Source: Kosakonia cowanii JCM 10956 = DSM 18146 (lineage in GTDB: Bacteria > Pseudomonadota > Gammaproteobacteria > Enterobacterales > Enterobacteriaceae). Taken from it: a stretch of DNA of 64,000 nt. The notes under the pieces are model-generated. The model had not been told where the DNA came from. It did not search any database and was given only the letters and a program-made list of their open reading frames with translations. The position numbers were made by a program, and so were the translations under genes. Shown piece after piece: positions 22,461 to 30,906 of this stretch (position 1 is the stretch's first letter; each line of letters starts with the position of its first letter). The stretch lies in the NCBI RefSeq assembly GCF_001975225.1, contig NZ_CP019445.1, positions 2,294,001 through 2,358,000 on the forward strand, read 5' to 3'.

Positions 22461-24029
22461 TTGAAAAAGCTCTCTTTAGCTGCCTTGATTGGCTCGGTAT
22501 TACTGACGCAATCTGTGTTAGCGGCTGAAAATAACCGCATCATGAGTTACCTGACATCCTGGGGTCTTCCACAGGACGCCGCGACCCAGTTAGAGAAGTC
22601 CAATGTTGATACTTTCTTCCTCTCTTTTGGCGGCTGGAATCAGAATGGTGAGATCTCCTCTTCTGACAACATCATTAAACCTGCTGAATACGACCCATAT
22701 TGGCTCTCTCCTTCCTACACCTCCTGGACGCAGACCAAGCTGGCTGCGCCCTCTAAACGTATGCTGGTGGCTTTCGGGGGGGAGACCTATGAAAGAATGT
22801 GGGGCTATATTGCCGATGCCGCGAGCCGCGAAAAGATTGCACAGGGGCTGGTTAAACTGCTGAAAACTGACTTCCCGGTTTACAAAAAGGATATGAAGCC
22901 GGAAGAGATGGTAGGCGGCTGTTTAAGCGCCAACTGGGATAAAACCTGCAATATGGCGAGTTTCCAGAAAGCAGGCACGGTTCAACTGGACGGCATCGAT
23001 TTCGACTATGAAAAAGTGGCCCGCCTGACGCCGCAGGAGAACCAAAACCTGCTGATCCTCGCAAAACGCGTTAAGTCGCTGCTCGGGCCGAACAGCGGTA
23101 AAGTGCTGAGCCTGACTACCTATCACGTCGGGGCCGATCCTGAATCCTGCGCCAGCCCATCGGTGATGGAAAACTGCTCGTTTATTGAGGATGCCCGTTC
23201 GGCGCATCACGGCGAAGTGCTGGGGCTGCTCACCGCCGGGCGCGATGTGTTCGACTTCTTTAATGTCATGACCTATGACGCCGGTCCGCGTTTCCGCTAT
23301 GACGTCGCGATGGCCAACTACGCGCGTGCAGTGGGCGACAAGAAGAAGATTATTCTCGGCAATACCATCAACTCCCAGTGGGGGCCGGAAGGCCGCTATG
23401 TTGAATCCAAAGAGAATAACCTGACGCGTGCGGCCTGGCAGGCAGAGCAGGGTTACGGCGGCGTCTTCGTTTGGGCGCTTGGCTCCAATAATGTTCAGCT
23501 CAGTTTCCCGGACCAGGTGAGCTACCTTAATGAGATGAAACAGGCGGCGGGCGGCGACGTACCGCAGGTGGAGAATCATATCCCCGTGGCGAACGCCGTT
23601 TATCCGCAAACGGTGACCGGCGCCGCAACCGTGGTGCTTGATGGCTCGGCATCAACAGATCCAGAGGGTGCAGCGCTTAGCTGGAGCTGGACGCAGGTTT
23701 CTGGCCCGCATGTGACGCTGACTAATGCTAACCAGCAGAAAGCGAGCTTTACGCTCAATGCGCCGGATCAGGAGAGCACGCTGGTCTTCAATCTTACGGT
23801 GAACGATGGCGTGCATGACTCCCTGCCGTTGACGTTGACCATTAAGCACGTTCCGGAGGAGGGCAGCGTCACTATCCCGGATAATCCCGTCGCTGCTGAC
23901 GAGTGGCAGAGCGATAAGATTTATGTCGGCGGCGATAAAGCCTCGTGGAAAGGGCTGGAGTATAAAGCACGCTGGTGGACACGTGGTAATGAGCCAGGCA
24001 CGAATGAAGTGTGGCAGGTAGTTGAGTAA
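22461..24029 (+). CDS. Secreted GH18 chitinase with C-terminal chitin-binding domain
   Basis: Endochitinase-type enzyme. It has a Sec signal peptide (MKKLSLAALIGSVLLTQSVLA), a GH18 barrel with complete DxxDxDxE motif (Asp177, Asp180, Asp182, catalytic Glu184 in DGIDFDYE), a PKD/Fn3-like beta-sandwich (about 375-465, LDGSASTDPEG), and a CBM5/12 domain (about 475-522, ARWWTRGNEPG). The start is TTG at 22461, eight bases after AGGAGG. The tail domain closely resembles that of the neighbouring LPMO. The AT-rich 168-bp upstream gap should hold its promoter. Export across the outer membrane by the adjacent type II-like system is inferred from context. Confidence 0.94.
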   Translation: MKKLSLAALIGSVLLTQSVLAAENNRIMSYLTSWGLPQDAATQLEKSNVDTFFLSFGGWNQNGEISSSDNIIKPAEYDPYWLSPSYTSWTQTKLAAPSKRMLVAFGGETYERMWGYIADAASREKIAQGLVKLLKTDFPVYKKDMKPEEMVGGCLSANWDKTCNMASFQKAGTVQLDGIDFDYEKVARLTPQENQNLLILAKRVKSLLGPNSGKVLSLTTYHVGADPESCASPSVMENCSFIEDARSAHHGEVLGLLTAGRDVFDFFNVMTYDAGPRFRYDVAMANYARAVGDKKKIILGNTINSQWGPEGRYVESKENNLTRAAWQAEQGYGGVFVWALGSNNVQLSFPDQVSYLNEMKQAAGGDVPQVENHIPVANAVYPQTVTGAATVVLDGSASTDPEGAALSWSWTQVSGPHVTLTNANQQKASFTLNAPDQESTLVFNLTVNDGVHDSLPLTLTIKHVPEEGSVTIPDNPVAADEWQSDKIYVGGDKASWKGLEYKARWWTRGNEPGTNEVWQVVE

Positions 24030-24060
24030 GTTCTAGTTGAGTTAATCTTTTTGATGTTTT

Positions 24061-24091
24061 GGCCGCAATATTTTTATTGCGGCCTTTTTTA
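24061..24091 (+). terminator. Rho-independent terminator of the chitinase gene
   Basis: GGCCGCAATA pairs with TATTGCGGCC around TTTT-containing loop sequence, followed by TTTTTT. It lies about 32 bp after the chitinase stop and separates it from the LPMO gene. Confidence 0.9.
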
Positions 24092-24225
24092 TTTATCCCG
24101 GCTGGGAATTTTCCTCGCTTTATTACGTTGCCTCTGAAGGGATAAAAGAAGGTTGATATTACTGCCGGGGTGATAAGCCATTAATTTAGCGCTGTGGATT
24201 TATTTCGCTAATAAACGGAGTACGT

Positions 24226-24996
24226 ATGAATTATTCGAAATTAGGCCTGGCGGTTATTACATTATGCATGGCAGGCGGTGCGCTGGCGCATGGCTATGTC
24301 TCTCTCCCGGCGTCACGCGCCTATATGTGCAATGCCAATATGGGTTACCAAAATAAAGAGTGCGGCAGCGGTCCGCTGTATGAGATGCAGAGCGTTGAGG
24401 GGCCTGATGGCTTTCCCGCAGCGAATCAAGGGCCTGCGGATGGACATCTCGCCAGCGCGGGGTTAGCGTCAATGGGCCGGCTGGATGAGCAGAGTGAAAT
24501 GCGTTGGGCGAAACACCCCATCAGCGCAGGGAAACATGCCTTCACATGGACCTATACCGCGCCACATAAAACCAAATCGTGGGACTACTACCTGACGAAA
24601 AGCGACTGGGATCCCGCGCAGCCGCTGACGCGTGCCTCCTTTGAGACAGAACCTTTTTGTCACATCGAAGGGAAAAACATTCAGCCCAGCACCGGCCCGG
24701 ACTTGCCTCATGAGTGTACGGTGCCTGAACGGCAGGGCTACCATGTGATCCTCGCCGCCTGGGACGTTGCCGACACGGGCGCGACCTTTTACAACGTGAT
24801 TGACGTTGATTTCGGCGGCCATAACACCCCTGCGCCGGATGACGATCCGCAGAGCGATCTCCCGGCACAGTGGCATAACGACACCATCTACGTTAGCGGC
24901 GACCGGGTGACGTGGGACGGGAAAGCGTACCAGGCGCGCTGGTGGACGCGCGGCAACCAGCCGGGCGAGCATGAAGTCTGGAGCGAAGTGAAATAA
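24226..24996 (+). CDS. AA10 lytic polysaccharide monooxygenase, chitin-active type
   Basis: Copper enzyme that cleaves crystalline chitin oxidatively and boosts chitinases. Signal peptidase cleavage after ALA would expose His22 as the N-terminal ligand of the histidine brace; His114 (TAPHKTKSWDYY) is the second ligand and Phe188 (GATFYN) the likely axial residue. A linker rich in Pro/Asp (about 198-212) leads to a C-terminal CBM5/12 (ARWWTRGNQPGEHEVW). It is 256 residues, GbpA/CBP21-like in its catalytic part. ACGGAG precedes ATG 24226. It has its own upstream gap after the chitinase terminator. Confidence 0.95.
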   Translation: MNYSKLGLAVITLCMAGGALAHGYVSLPASRAYMCNANMGYQNKECGSGPLYEMQSVEGPDGFPAANQGPADGHLASAGLASMGRLDEQSEMRWAKHPISAGKHAFTWTYTAPHKTKSWDYYLTKSDWDPAQPLTRASFETEPFCHIEGKNIQPSTGPDLPHECTVPERQGYHVILAAWDVADTGATFYNVIDVDFGGHNTPAPDDDPQSDLPAQWHNDTIYVSGDRVTWDGKAYQARWWTRGNQPGEHEVWSEVK

Positions 24997-25006
24997 GGCG
25001 CGGAAG

Positions 25007-25048
25007 AAAAAACAAGGTCATACAGCAAAGTGGATGGCCTTGTTTTAT
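25007..25048. terminator. Bidirectional terminator between LPMO and regulator
   Basis: AACAAGGTCA (25011-25020) pairs with TGGCCTTGTT (25035-25044, one G-T pair), with an A-run on the left and a T-rich run on the right. It suits termination of both convergent genes. Confidence 0.8.
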
Positions 25049-25094
25049 TACGCTGGCGCAGTGGCGGTGTTAAGTGAAATGGCTGGCCTTGCGG

Positions 25095-25778
25095 TTACAT
25101 CGCGATATCAAACATCCGCGTCTGGAACAGCAGGCAGTAAAGCTGACAGTCGGTTCGCACGTTCAGTTTCGCCATTGCCCGCAGCTTATGCGCGCTCACC
25201 GTTTTAATGCTGATATTCATACGCCTGGAGATGGTGGTTAATGAGAGACCACGGCATAGCAGGCGCAGTACTTCACTTTCGCGCGTTGAAAGCTCCTGCG
25301 GCGTGATGGCATCGCGGCGGAAAAGGGAGTCCATTAAGCCGCGCTCAATATAGACTTCATCCATTAAGACAGTGGCCATGGCGCGCCATAATGTGCGCTC
25401 ACTGGTATTGCGGCTGATATACCCTTTGGCGCCGGCTTCGAGGGCAATTCGAATAAGATTGGTGTTGTTATACGGAGATAAGAAGATGATTTTTGTTTTG
25501 GGATAGCGGCCTGAAATCCATTTTACCAGCGCGATGCCATCTAATTCTGATAAGGGGCTTCCGGTTTTTATTGTGGTCAATCCGTAGCCGAGGAAAAGAA
25601 GATCAACTTGTTTATTTGCGAGAATATTTAGCAGTTCTGTTTGTTCATGTGTGTCGCCGACAACCTCTATATCTAATCTCTCTGTGTTGATATTACTGGC
25701 CTTCAGAGAGTTAATCATCGAGGTCATCCCCCGGCGTATTATCGTATGCTCATCGGCAATCAATATATTAATTGGCAT
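25095..25778 (-). CDS. RcsB/BglJ-like regulator lacking the phosphoacceptor Asp
   Basis: A 227-residue NarL/FixJ-type protein. The receiver fold is recognisable (ADEH start, GAKGYISRNTS end), but the phosphoacceptor position is Gly64 (DLLFLGYGL) and the conserved Lys is Arg123, so phosphorylation is not expected. The LuxR-type HTH is intact: STRESEVLRLLCRG, ISIKTVSAHKLRAMAKLNV. It may work unphosphorylated or as a heterodimer partner of an RcsB-like protein, as BglJ does in E. coli (inference). It is divergent from the secretion operon and is the obvious candidate to control it. GGGAGGA precedes its ATG at 25778. Confidence 0.85.
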   Translation of the reverse strand: MPINILIADEHTIIRRGMTSMINSLKASNINTERLDIEVVGDTHEQTELLNILANKQVDLLFLGYGLTTIKTGSPLSELDGIALVKWISGRYPKTKIIFLSPYNNTNLIRIALEAGAKGYISRNTSERTLWRAMATVLMDEVYIERGLMDSLFRRDAITPQELSTRESEVLRLLCRGLSLTTISRRMNISIKTVSAHKLRAMAKLNVRTDCQLYCLLFQTRMFDIAM

Positions 25779-26026
25779 TAATTATCCTCCCAACGTCCTG
25801 TAGGAATGAAGAGTACAAAAGCACCATACGGCGTTCCTGACGTTATTTCTATCTGACCAGTAAGAAAAATCAGCGGCCTTTTACGGAAAAGAGATTTCCG
25901 CGCGCGGGTAGAGCATTCTTTAATGCCGCGGGAGCAATCAGCTTTCGTCTCTGTTGCATCGGGGGAGAATAGCCACGGTAAACGGCAATTCTTTGAGTGA
26001 GCAAGTGAATCATGAATTATCAACAA
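25778..26026 (-). pseudogene. Possible histidine-kinase C-terminal remnant in divergent promoter region
   Basis: An 82-codon reading frame whose stop overlaps the start of the Asp-less regulator as TAATG. Its last third (GQIEITSGTPYGAFVLFIP) resembles the final strand pair of a HATPase domain, where kinases show G-x-I-x-I-x-S-x-x-x-G-T-x-F-x-L-x-x-P. Nothing upstream in this frame resembles G1 or G2 boxes. Its N-terminal end overlaps the gspG start by 15 bases. It may be a decayed partner kinase, or simply leader sequence of the regulator mRNA. The region must also hold both divergent promoters. Confidence 0.3.
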
Positions 26027-26434
26027 CGCCTTAGGATTAATCAGCAGCAGGGTTTTACACTGCTTGAGCTGCTGGTGGTATTAATGATCATTGCGCTGCT
26101 GGCCGGCTTTGTTGGCCCGAAATTATTTTCCAATGTTGATCAGGCAAAAGAAAAAACCGCGTTACGCCAGATGCACGCCTTTGCGGATGCATTAACGCAA
26201 TATCGGCTGGATACCGGCAGTTATCCTTCAGAGTCTGAAGGGTTAAATGTGCTGGTTGAGAAGCCCGATAACGTCAATAACTGGAACGGCCCCTATCTGG
26301 CGCAAAAAATTCCTCATGATCCGTGGGGCAAAGAGTATCAGTGGCATAACCCGAGTCGACAATCGCAAAGCGTATACGAAGTGGATATTTCTACCACTGA
26401 TAATAATGGCAAGGCCATTGTTTACGGCTTCTGA
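26012..26434 (+). CDS. gspG: GspG-like major pseudopilin
   Basis: Major subunit of the periplasmic pseudopilus of a type II secretion system. Prepilin cleavage is predicted between Gly14 and Phe15 (QQQGFTLLELLVV), with Glu19 as mature residue 5. The C-terminal part has the GspG hallmarks: LDTGSYPSESEGLNVL, DPWGKEYQW and the calcium-loop-like end region. It is 140 residues, normal for GspG. It is the first gene of a long operon that runs to the prepilin peptidase with overlaps or gaps under 10 bp almost throughout. Confidence 0.93.
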   Translation: MNYQQRLRINQQQGFTLLELLVVLMIIALLAGFVGPKLFSNVDQAKEKTALRQMHAFADALTQYRLDTGSYPSESEGLNVLVEKPDNVNNWNGPYLAQKIPHDPWGKEYQWHNPSRQSQSVYEVDISTTDNNGKAIVYGF

Positions 26435-26436
26435 TA

Positions 26437-26904
26437 ATGATTCGGCTAATGCTGGTACTCATTCTGCTGGCGGGGCATAGCGCTGAAGCCCATTGCTGGC
26501 AACGTGCAGGCGCGCGTTACGGTATTGAGCCGGCATTATTAAAAGCGATCGCTGTGGTTGAATCGGGATTATCAGCAACGGTGGTGCATAAAAATCGTAA
26601 TGGCTCCACGGATGTCGGCTTAATGCAGATCAACAGCCAGCATTTTGCGCAGCTCAAGCAATATCACATCACCGCACGCTCGCTTATTACTAACCCTTGC
26701 CAAAACGTAATAACGGGTGCCTGGGTGCTGGCCGGGCAAATTCGCCAGTTTGGTTATAACTGGGAAGCGGTGGGTGCCTATAACGCCGGGAATGCCCGTA
26801 ACAGGAAAACGCATTTAGCACGCCTGCGCTATAGCCAAAAAGTGGCGCGTATTTATCAGGGGCTGAAAAGTAACGATAAGGAGTTCGCGGCATGGGAAAA
26901 ATGA
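26437..26904 (+). CDS. Lytic transglycosylase (SLT fold) in secretion operon
   Basis: A 155-residue periplasmic peptidoglycan-cleaving enzyme of the IagB/VirB1/PilT type used to open the wall for secretion machines. It has a signal peptide ending AEA before His19, catalytic Glu42 (AVVESG), the GLMQIN motif and YNAGN. It starts 2 bp after gspG and overlaps the GspF gene by 13 bp, so it belongs to the machine. Canonical enterobacterial T2SS operons use GspAB rather than an internal transglycosylase. Confidence 0.9.
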   Translation: MIRLMLVLILLAGHSAEAHCWQRAGARYGIEPALLKAIAVVESGLSATVVHKNRNGSTDVGLMQINSQHFAQLKQYHITARSLITNPCQNVITGAWVLAGQIRQFGYNWEAVGAYNAGNARNRKTHLARLRYSQKVARIYQGLKSNDKEFAAWEK

Positions 26905-28070
26905 GCACCTGGGAAGTGACCTATTTAGAAAAGGGTAAACGCAAAAAAATCCGCACCCAGGCCGATACGCCCATTTCAGCCAGACACCAGTTACAACAGG
27001 CAGGCTATGTGGTGCTGCGCGTGGCACAACAGGTGCAGCACCCGGCAAAGCGCGTCTCGCTGACGCTCTTTACGCAGGAGCTGATGGCGCTGCTGGATGC
27101 CGGGCTGGTGGTAACCGAAGCGATTGAGACACTCTGCGCCTGCTCAAGCGATGAACAGGCGCTGGAGATGCTGGAGGGGCTGCTGGAGAAGCTCTACGCC
27201 GGGAGTCAGTTATCGCAGGCGATGGCCGCCCAGCCCGATATTTTTCCGCCGCTATTAGTTAATACCGTCGCCTCTTCTGAACAAACTGGCCAGTTGGCCA
27301 ACGCCCTGAAACGCTACCACTTCTATGAACAGCGCCTTGAGCAGTTGCGTAAGCGCATTCGCGGTACCTTAACCTACCCGCTGATTGTGCTGACGGTTGG
27401 CGGGCTGATTGTCTGTTTCCTGCTGGGTTTTATCGTGCCCAGCTTTTCACAGGTGTTTGAAGGGGTGAACACCCTCAGCCGCAGCGCCGAGCTGATTTTG
27501 TGGTGGGGACAGTTGGTTAAGCAGTCGGGGCCGGAGCTGTTAATGGGCACTATCGCCACCATCGGCGCGCTGATCGTGGTGTGTAAACAGAGCTTGACCA
27601 AACAGCTACTGATGCGAGGCGCGATGAAAATCCCCCAGCTGCGCCAGCAGCAGTTTCTCACCATTCTGGTGCGTTTCTATCGCACCCTCGGCCTGCTGCT
27701 TGATGGCGGTGTACCGGTTACCCACGCGTTACGCCTTGCGCAATCGGTGATCCCGGTCAGCCATCACTCCCAGCTCAACACCGTGGTGGAGCATGTGATG
27801 GCGGGTAAGAGCGTTTCGGAGTCGCTGGAGAGCCAGCATTTAACCACCCCGGTGGCGATGCGTTTACTGCAAGTGGGCGAGCGCAGCGGGGAGTTAGCCG
27901 GTATGTGCGAACGCATTGCGGGCTTTTATGACGAGGCGCTGGAGCGCGCGATCGACACCTTCACCCGCATTTTTGAGCCGTTACTGATGATGATCGTCGG
28001 CGGTATCGTCGGGCTGGTGGTGTTTCTCCTCTATATGCCCATTTTTGAGATGGCCGGGAGTATGTCCTGA
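26892..28070 (+). CDS. gspF: GspF/PilC-type inner-membrane platform protein
   Basis: Polytopic platform protein that contacts the assembly ATPase. The 392 residues hold two T2SSF domains (about 60-180 and 260-385; LFTQELMALLDAG and ILVRFYRTLGLLLDGGVP), each followed by a hydrophobic segment, with the C-terminal helix LLMMIVGGIVGLVVFLLYMP. ATG 26892 overlaps the transglycosylase gene; a second in-frame ATG at 26901 (MSTWEV) is closer to the usual family start. The stop overlaps the ATPase start. Confidence 0.95.
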   Translation: MGKMSTWEVTYLEKGKRKKIRTQADTPISARHQLQQAGYVVLRVAQQVQHPAKRVSLTLFTQELMALLDAGLVVTEAIETLCACSSDEQALEMLEGLLEKLYAGSQLSQAMAAQPDIFPPLLVNTVASSEQTGQLANALKRYHFYEQRLEQLRKRIRGTLTYPLIVLTVGGLIVCFLLGFIVPSFSQVFEGVNTLSRSAELILWWGQLVKQSGPELLMGTIATIGALIVVCKQSLTKQLLMRGAMKIPQLRQQQFLTILVRFYRTLGLLLDGGVPVTHALRLAQSVIPVSHHSQLNTVVEHVMAGKSVSESLESQHLTTPVAMRLLQVGERSGELAGMCERIAGFYDEALERAIDTFTRIFEPLLMMIVGGIVGLVVFLLYMPIFEMAGSMS

Positions 28071-29707
28071 TGATGTCGCAGCCGGAAGTTTCCACCCTGA
28101 TTGATGGCCTGCTGGCGGTTGATGAAGCCCAGCGCAGCGAGGCGTTTGAGAAGCTGATTGACGCCGAGCCCACCGCGCTGCCCGAGCTTGCCGCGGCACT
28201 CGGCATCGCGCTCTTTGCCCCGGAGGCGGAGGAAGAGGTTACCGTCGATTTTCAGCATATTCCCCTCAATGACGCGCTGGCGATGCATGTCCTTCCGGTG
28301 TGCTGGCGCGATCGCCAGTGGTTGCTGCTGAGCGATCCCTTTTCGCTGGCGCTACGCCAGTGGGCGCAGCGGCTGCCGGTTACGCTTGCCATTGCCTCGC
28401 CCGGCTGGTTACGCGAGCAGCTTGAGGCGCTGACCCGCCAGCAGCGCACCCTCGATCAGCTCGAACAGCAGGCAAATGAAGAGGGCGAAGATGAGGTGAT
28501 CCTTGAGATCACCCCCGGCAATATCGCCAGTGAAAGCAACCCGATCATTAAGCTGGTTAACGCCACGCTCTATGATGCGATCCAGAGTCGCGCCAGCGAT
28601 ATCCACCTTAGCGCCGCGCCGGACGGCCTGGCGGTCAAATACCGCGTTGATGGCGTTATCCACGCTATTCGTCACTGCCCTGGTATTCAGGCGTCCGGTC
28701 AGATTATTTCGCGCATTAAAGTGCTGAGCAGCATGGATATTTCGGAGCGCCGCATTCCCCAGGATGGCCGCTTCAAGGCAATGATCCACCAGCGACCGGT
28801 CGATTTTCGTGTCTCGGTGGTGCCGGGTATCCATGGCGAAGATGCCGTGTTGCGCGTGCTCGACAAGTCTCACAGCAGCACCCTGAGCCTGGAGACGCTC
28901 GGTTTTGACGACCATACGCTGCGCGAAATCCGCCTGTTAACTCACCAGCCGCACGGCATGGTGCTGGTCACCGGGCCGACCGGTAGCGGCAAATCGACCA
29001 CCCTTTACGCGGCGCTGAGCGAGCTGAACACCGGCGACAATAAGATCATCACCATTGAAGATCCGGTTGAGTATCAGCTTAACGATGTGCTGCAAATTCC
29101 CGTCAATGACAAAAAAGGGCTGACCTTTGCCCGCGGCCTGCGCGCTATTTTGCGCCACGATCCTGACACCATTCTGGTTGGTGAGATCCGCGACAGCGAA
29201 ACCGCCGGTATCGCCGTGCAGGCTGCGCTTACTGGTCACCTGGTGCTCTCCTCCGTCCACGCCAATGATGTCTTCAGCGTGCTGGAGCGTTTTCTCTATA
29301 TGAACGTCGATGCCAATAGCCTGCTCTCCGCGCTGCGCGGCGTGCTGGCGCAGCGGCTGGTGCGTGGCATCTGCCCGCAGTGCCTGGAGGAGACGCAGCC
29401 GAGCGAGCAGGATCTTCATCAGTGGCAGCAGAGCGCGCTCCATACGCTGACGCCGGTGTGGCGTAAAGGGCGCGGCTGCCCGGCCTGCCGACAGAGCGGG
29501 TTTCGTGGCCGGCTGGCGCTGGCGGAAGTTTTGCCGTTCAGCGACAGGATGAAAGAGGCGCTCCAGATGCGCGCCTCGGTGCGCCAGATGCGCGAAATCG
29601 CTTTAGCAGAAGGCTTTGTCCCGCTGCATAACGTTGCCATTCGCGCGGTGCTGGAGGGCAAAACCACTTTTTCGGAGATCAACCGTGTTATCACTCCTCC
29701 CGCCTGA
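28070..29707 (+). CDS. gspE: GspE/PilB-type assembly ATPase
   Basis: Hexameric AAA-like ATPase that drives pseudopilus assembly. Of 545 residues, the N-terminal T2SSE_N region (about 1-130) docks to the platform. The core shows Walker A GPTGSGKSTT with Lys308, the Asp box (ITIEDPVEY), Walker B with Glu372 (ILVGEIRD) and the His box. A zinc tetracysteine, Cys435/Cys438/Cys470/Cys473, is intact, as in assembly rather than retraction ATPases. Its ATG overlaps the gspF stop (TGATG). No retraction ATPase is encoded nearby. Confidence 0.96.
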   Translation: MMSQPEVSTLIDGLLAVDEAQRSEAFEKLIDAEPTALPELAAALGIALFAPEAEEEVTVDFQHIPLNDALAMHVLPVCWRDRQWLLLSDPFSLALRQWAQRLPVTLAIASPGWLREQLEALTRQQRTLDQLEQQANEEGEDEVILEITPGNIASESNPIIKLVNATLYDAIQSRASDIHLSAAPDGLAVKYRVDGVIHAIRHCPGIQASGQIISRIKVLSSMDISERRIPQDGRFKAMIHQRPVDFRVSVVPGIHGEDAVLRVLDKSHSSTLSLETLGFDDHTLREIRLLTHQPHGMVLVTGPTGSGKSTTLYAALSELNTGDNKIITIEDPVEYQLNDVLQIPVNDKKGLTFARGLRAILRHDPDTILVGEIRDSETAGIAVQAALTGHLVLSSVHANDVFSVLERFLYMNVDANSLLSALRGVLAQRLVRGICPQCLEETQPSEQDLHQWQQSALHTLTPVWRKGRGCPACRQSGFRGRLALAEVLPFSDRMKEALQMRASVRQMREIALAEGFVPLHNVAIRAVLEGKTTFSEINRVITPPA

Positions 29708-30371
29708 GTTGCAGTGCGACATTCATCCGCAGCGGCTGGTGCTGCGCCGGGGCAACCGGGTGCTTGGCGAACAGGCGTTAAACGCACAGACCGCGCTGGA
29801 TGAGGCGCTCGACCAGCTGTTAAGCGCCCACACCTCAGGATTGCCCTGGTGGGGAAAGCTCAGCTTCTGCCTGAGCAGCAGCCGGATTCATTACTTTACC
29901 GTGCCCTGGCAGCCAGGGCTGAGTACGCCGGAGGAGTTACGCAGCTTCGCCGCCACCGAGGCCGCCAGGCAACCCTTCTGGCGCCATGTGCTGGCGTGTA
30001 AAACCGCCTTTATCTCGGTGCAGTTCGGCGCAACGGCGCTGGCGGCGGCCATTGATGAAGCACTCTGGCAGGCCTTACTGCTCACCGCCCGTAAATGGAA
30101 ACTGCGTGTGGGCGGTATTCATGTCGCGCTGCACCAAAAGCTTCGCGCCTGGCGCGGCGCACTGCCCGCCGATGCGCTCTTCTGTCTGCGTGATGAGCAG
30201 TCGACGATCTTTGTCTCGCGCCAGCGCGGGCAGTGGCAGCAGGCGTGGTGTCTGCACAATGACGCGGGCGTGAGCGCGCAGCAGCAGGTCGCTCAGACCG
30301 CGCGGCTGATGGGGCTGGACGCTGGCATTCCGCACTACTTTCTCAACAACATTGATGCACCGGGGGAGTAA
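29685..30371 (+). CDS. T2SS-associated platform protein, PilM/GspL position
   Basis: A 228-residue soluble protein starting at GTG 29685 (MLSLLPPELQCD), overlapping gspE by 23 bp. An earlier in-frame start at 29616 lies deep inside gspE and is unlikely. No membrane segment or signal is visible, nor clear actin-fold phosphate motifs. It shows VPWQPGLSTPEELRSFA and a repeated Trp/Arg pattern similar in style to small uncharacterised proteins in type II/type IV-like clusters. Position just before PilN-, PilO- and PilP-like genes suggests the cytoplasmic PilM/GspL cytoplasmic-domain role. Function is inferred only from context. Confidence 0.6.
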   Translation: MLSLLPPELQCDIHPQRLVLRRGNRVLGEQALNAQTALDEALDQLLSAHTSGLPWWGKLSFCLSSSRIHYFTVPWQPGLSTPEELRSFAATEAARQPFWRHVLACKTAFISVQFGATALAAAIDEALWQALLLTARKWKLRVGGIHVALHQKLRAWRGALPADALFCLRDEQSTIFVSRQRGQWQQAWCLHNDAGVSAQQQVAQTARLMGLDAGIPHYFLNNIDAPGE

Positions 30372-30373
30372 GG

Positions 30374-30898
30374 ATGTTTTCCATATCGGCTTTTAAAGAG
30401 TGGGCCGCTCCCTGTTTTCACTATCGTCCCCGCGCCGCCTGGCCGGTAATGGGTGTCGTGCTGCTGCTGACCGGCGGGCTGCTGCTGGCGAGTATGAAGG
30501 ATTATCAACGGCGCGACGCGCTACAGCGCCAGCATCAACACCTGCTCGAGACGGTGGCGAAGCGGGATGAAATTGTTCGTGGCCTGTCGGCACGCATGAA
30601 AAAACATCAGCCGGATGCGCGAGCCGCCATGCAGGTGGTGGCGATGCTGAACCCGCTGGCGAAATTACTCCTGCCCGATGTGGCGATCATGAACGTCAGC
30701 GTTGAGCCTGAGAAAAAAGTGGTTCGGCTGCAGGTCAAAGCGATGTCGCTTGAGGCGCTGCTCGATTTCAGCACCCGACTGGAGGCGATCCCGGCGCGTG
30801 TTGAGCTGCAACACCACACGCCGTCAAAGGAGCTTAGCCAGAAATGGGCGGTCAACGCCACGCTGATAGTCATCTATCCCAATAACCCCCGGCTCTGA
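30374..30898 (+). CDS. PilN-like bitopic platform protein
   Basis: A 174-residue protein with a short basic cytoplasmic N-terminus, one membrane helix (about 23-42), a coiled-coil stretch (about 43-75, DYQRRDALQRQHQHLLETV) and a small periplasmic alpha/beta domain (VSVEPEKKVVRLQVKAMSLEALLDF). This topology matches PilN/MshJ or the periplasmic half of GspL. It starts 2 bp after the previous gene. Confidence 0.65.
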   Translation: MFSISAFKEWAAPCFHYRPRAAWPVMGVVLLLTGGLLLASMKDYQRRDALQRQHQHLLETVAKRDEIVRGLSARMKKHQPDARAAMQVVAMLNPLAKLLLPDVAIMNVSVEPEKKVVRLQVKAMSLEALLDFSTRLEAIPARVELQHHTPSKELSQKWAVNATLIVIYPNNPRL

Positions 30899-30906
30899 GT
30901 GAACTT

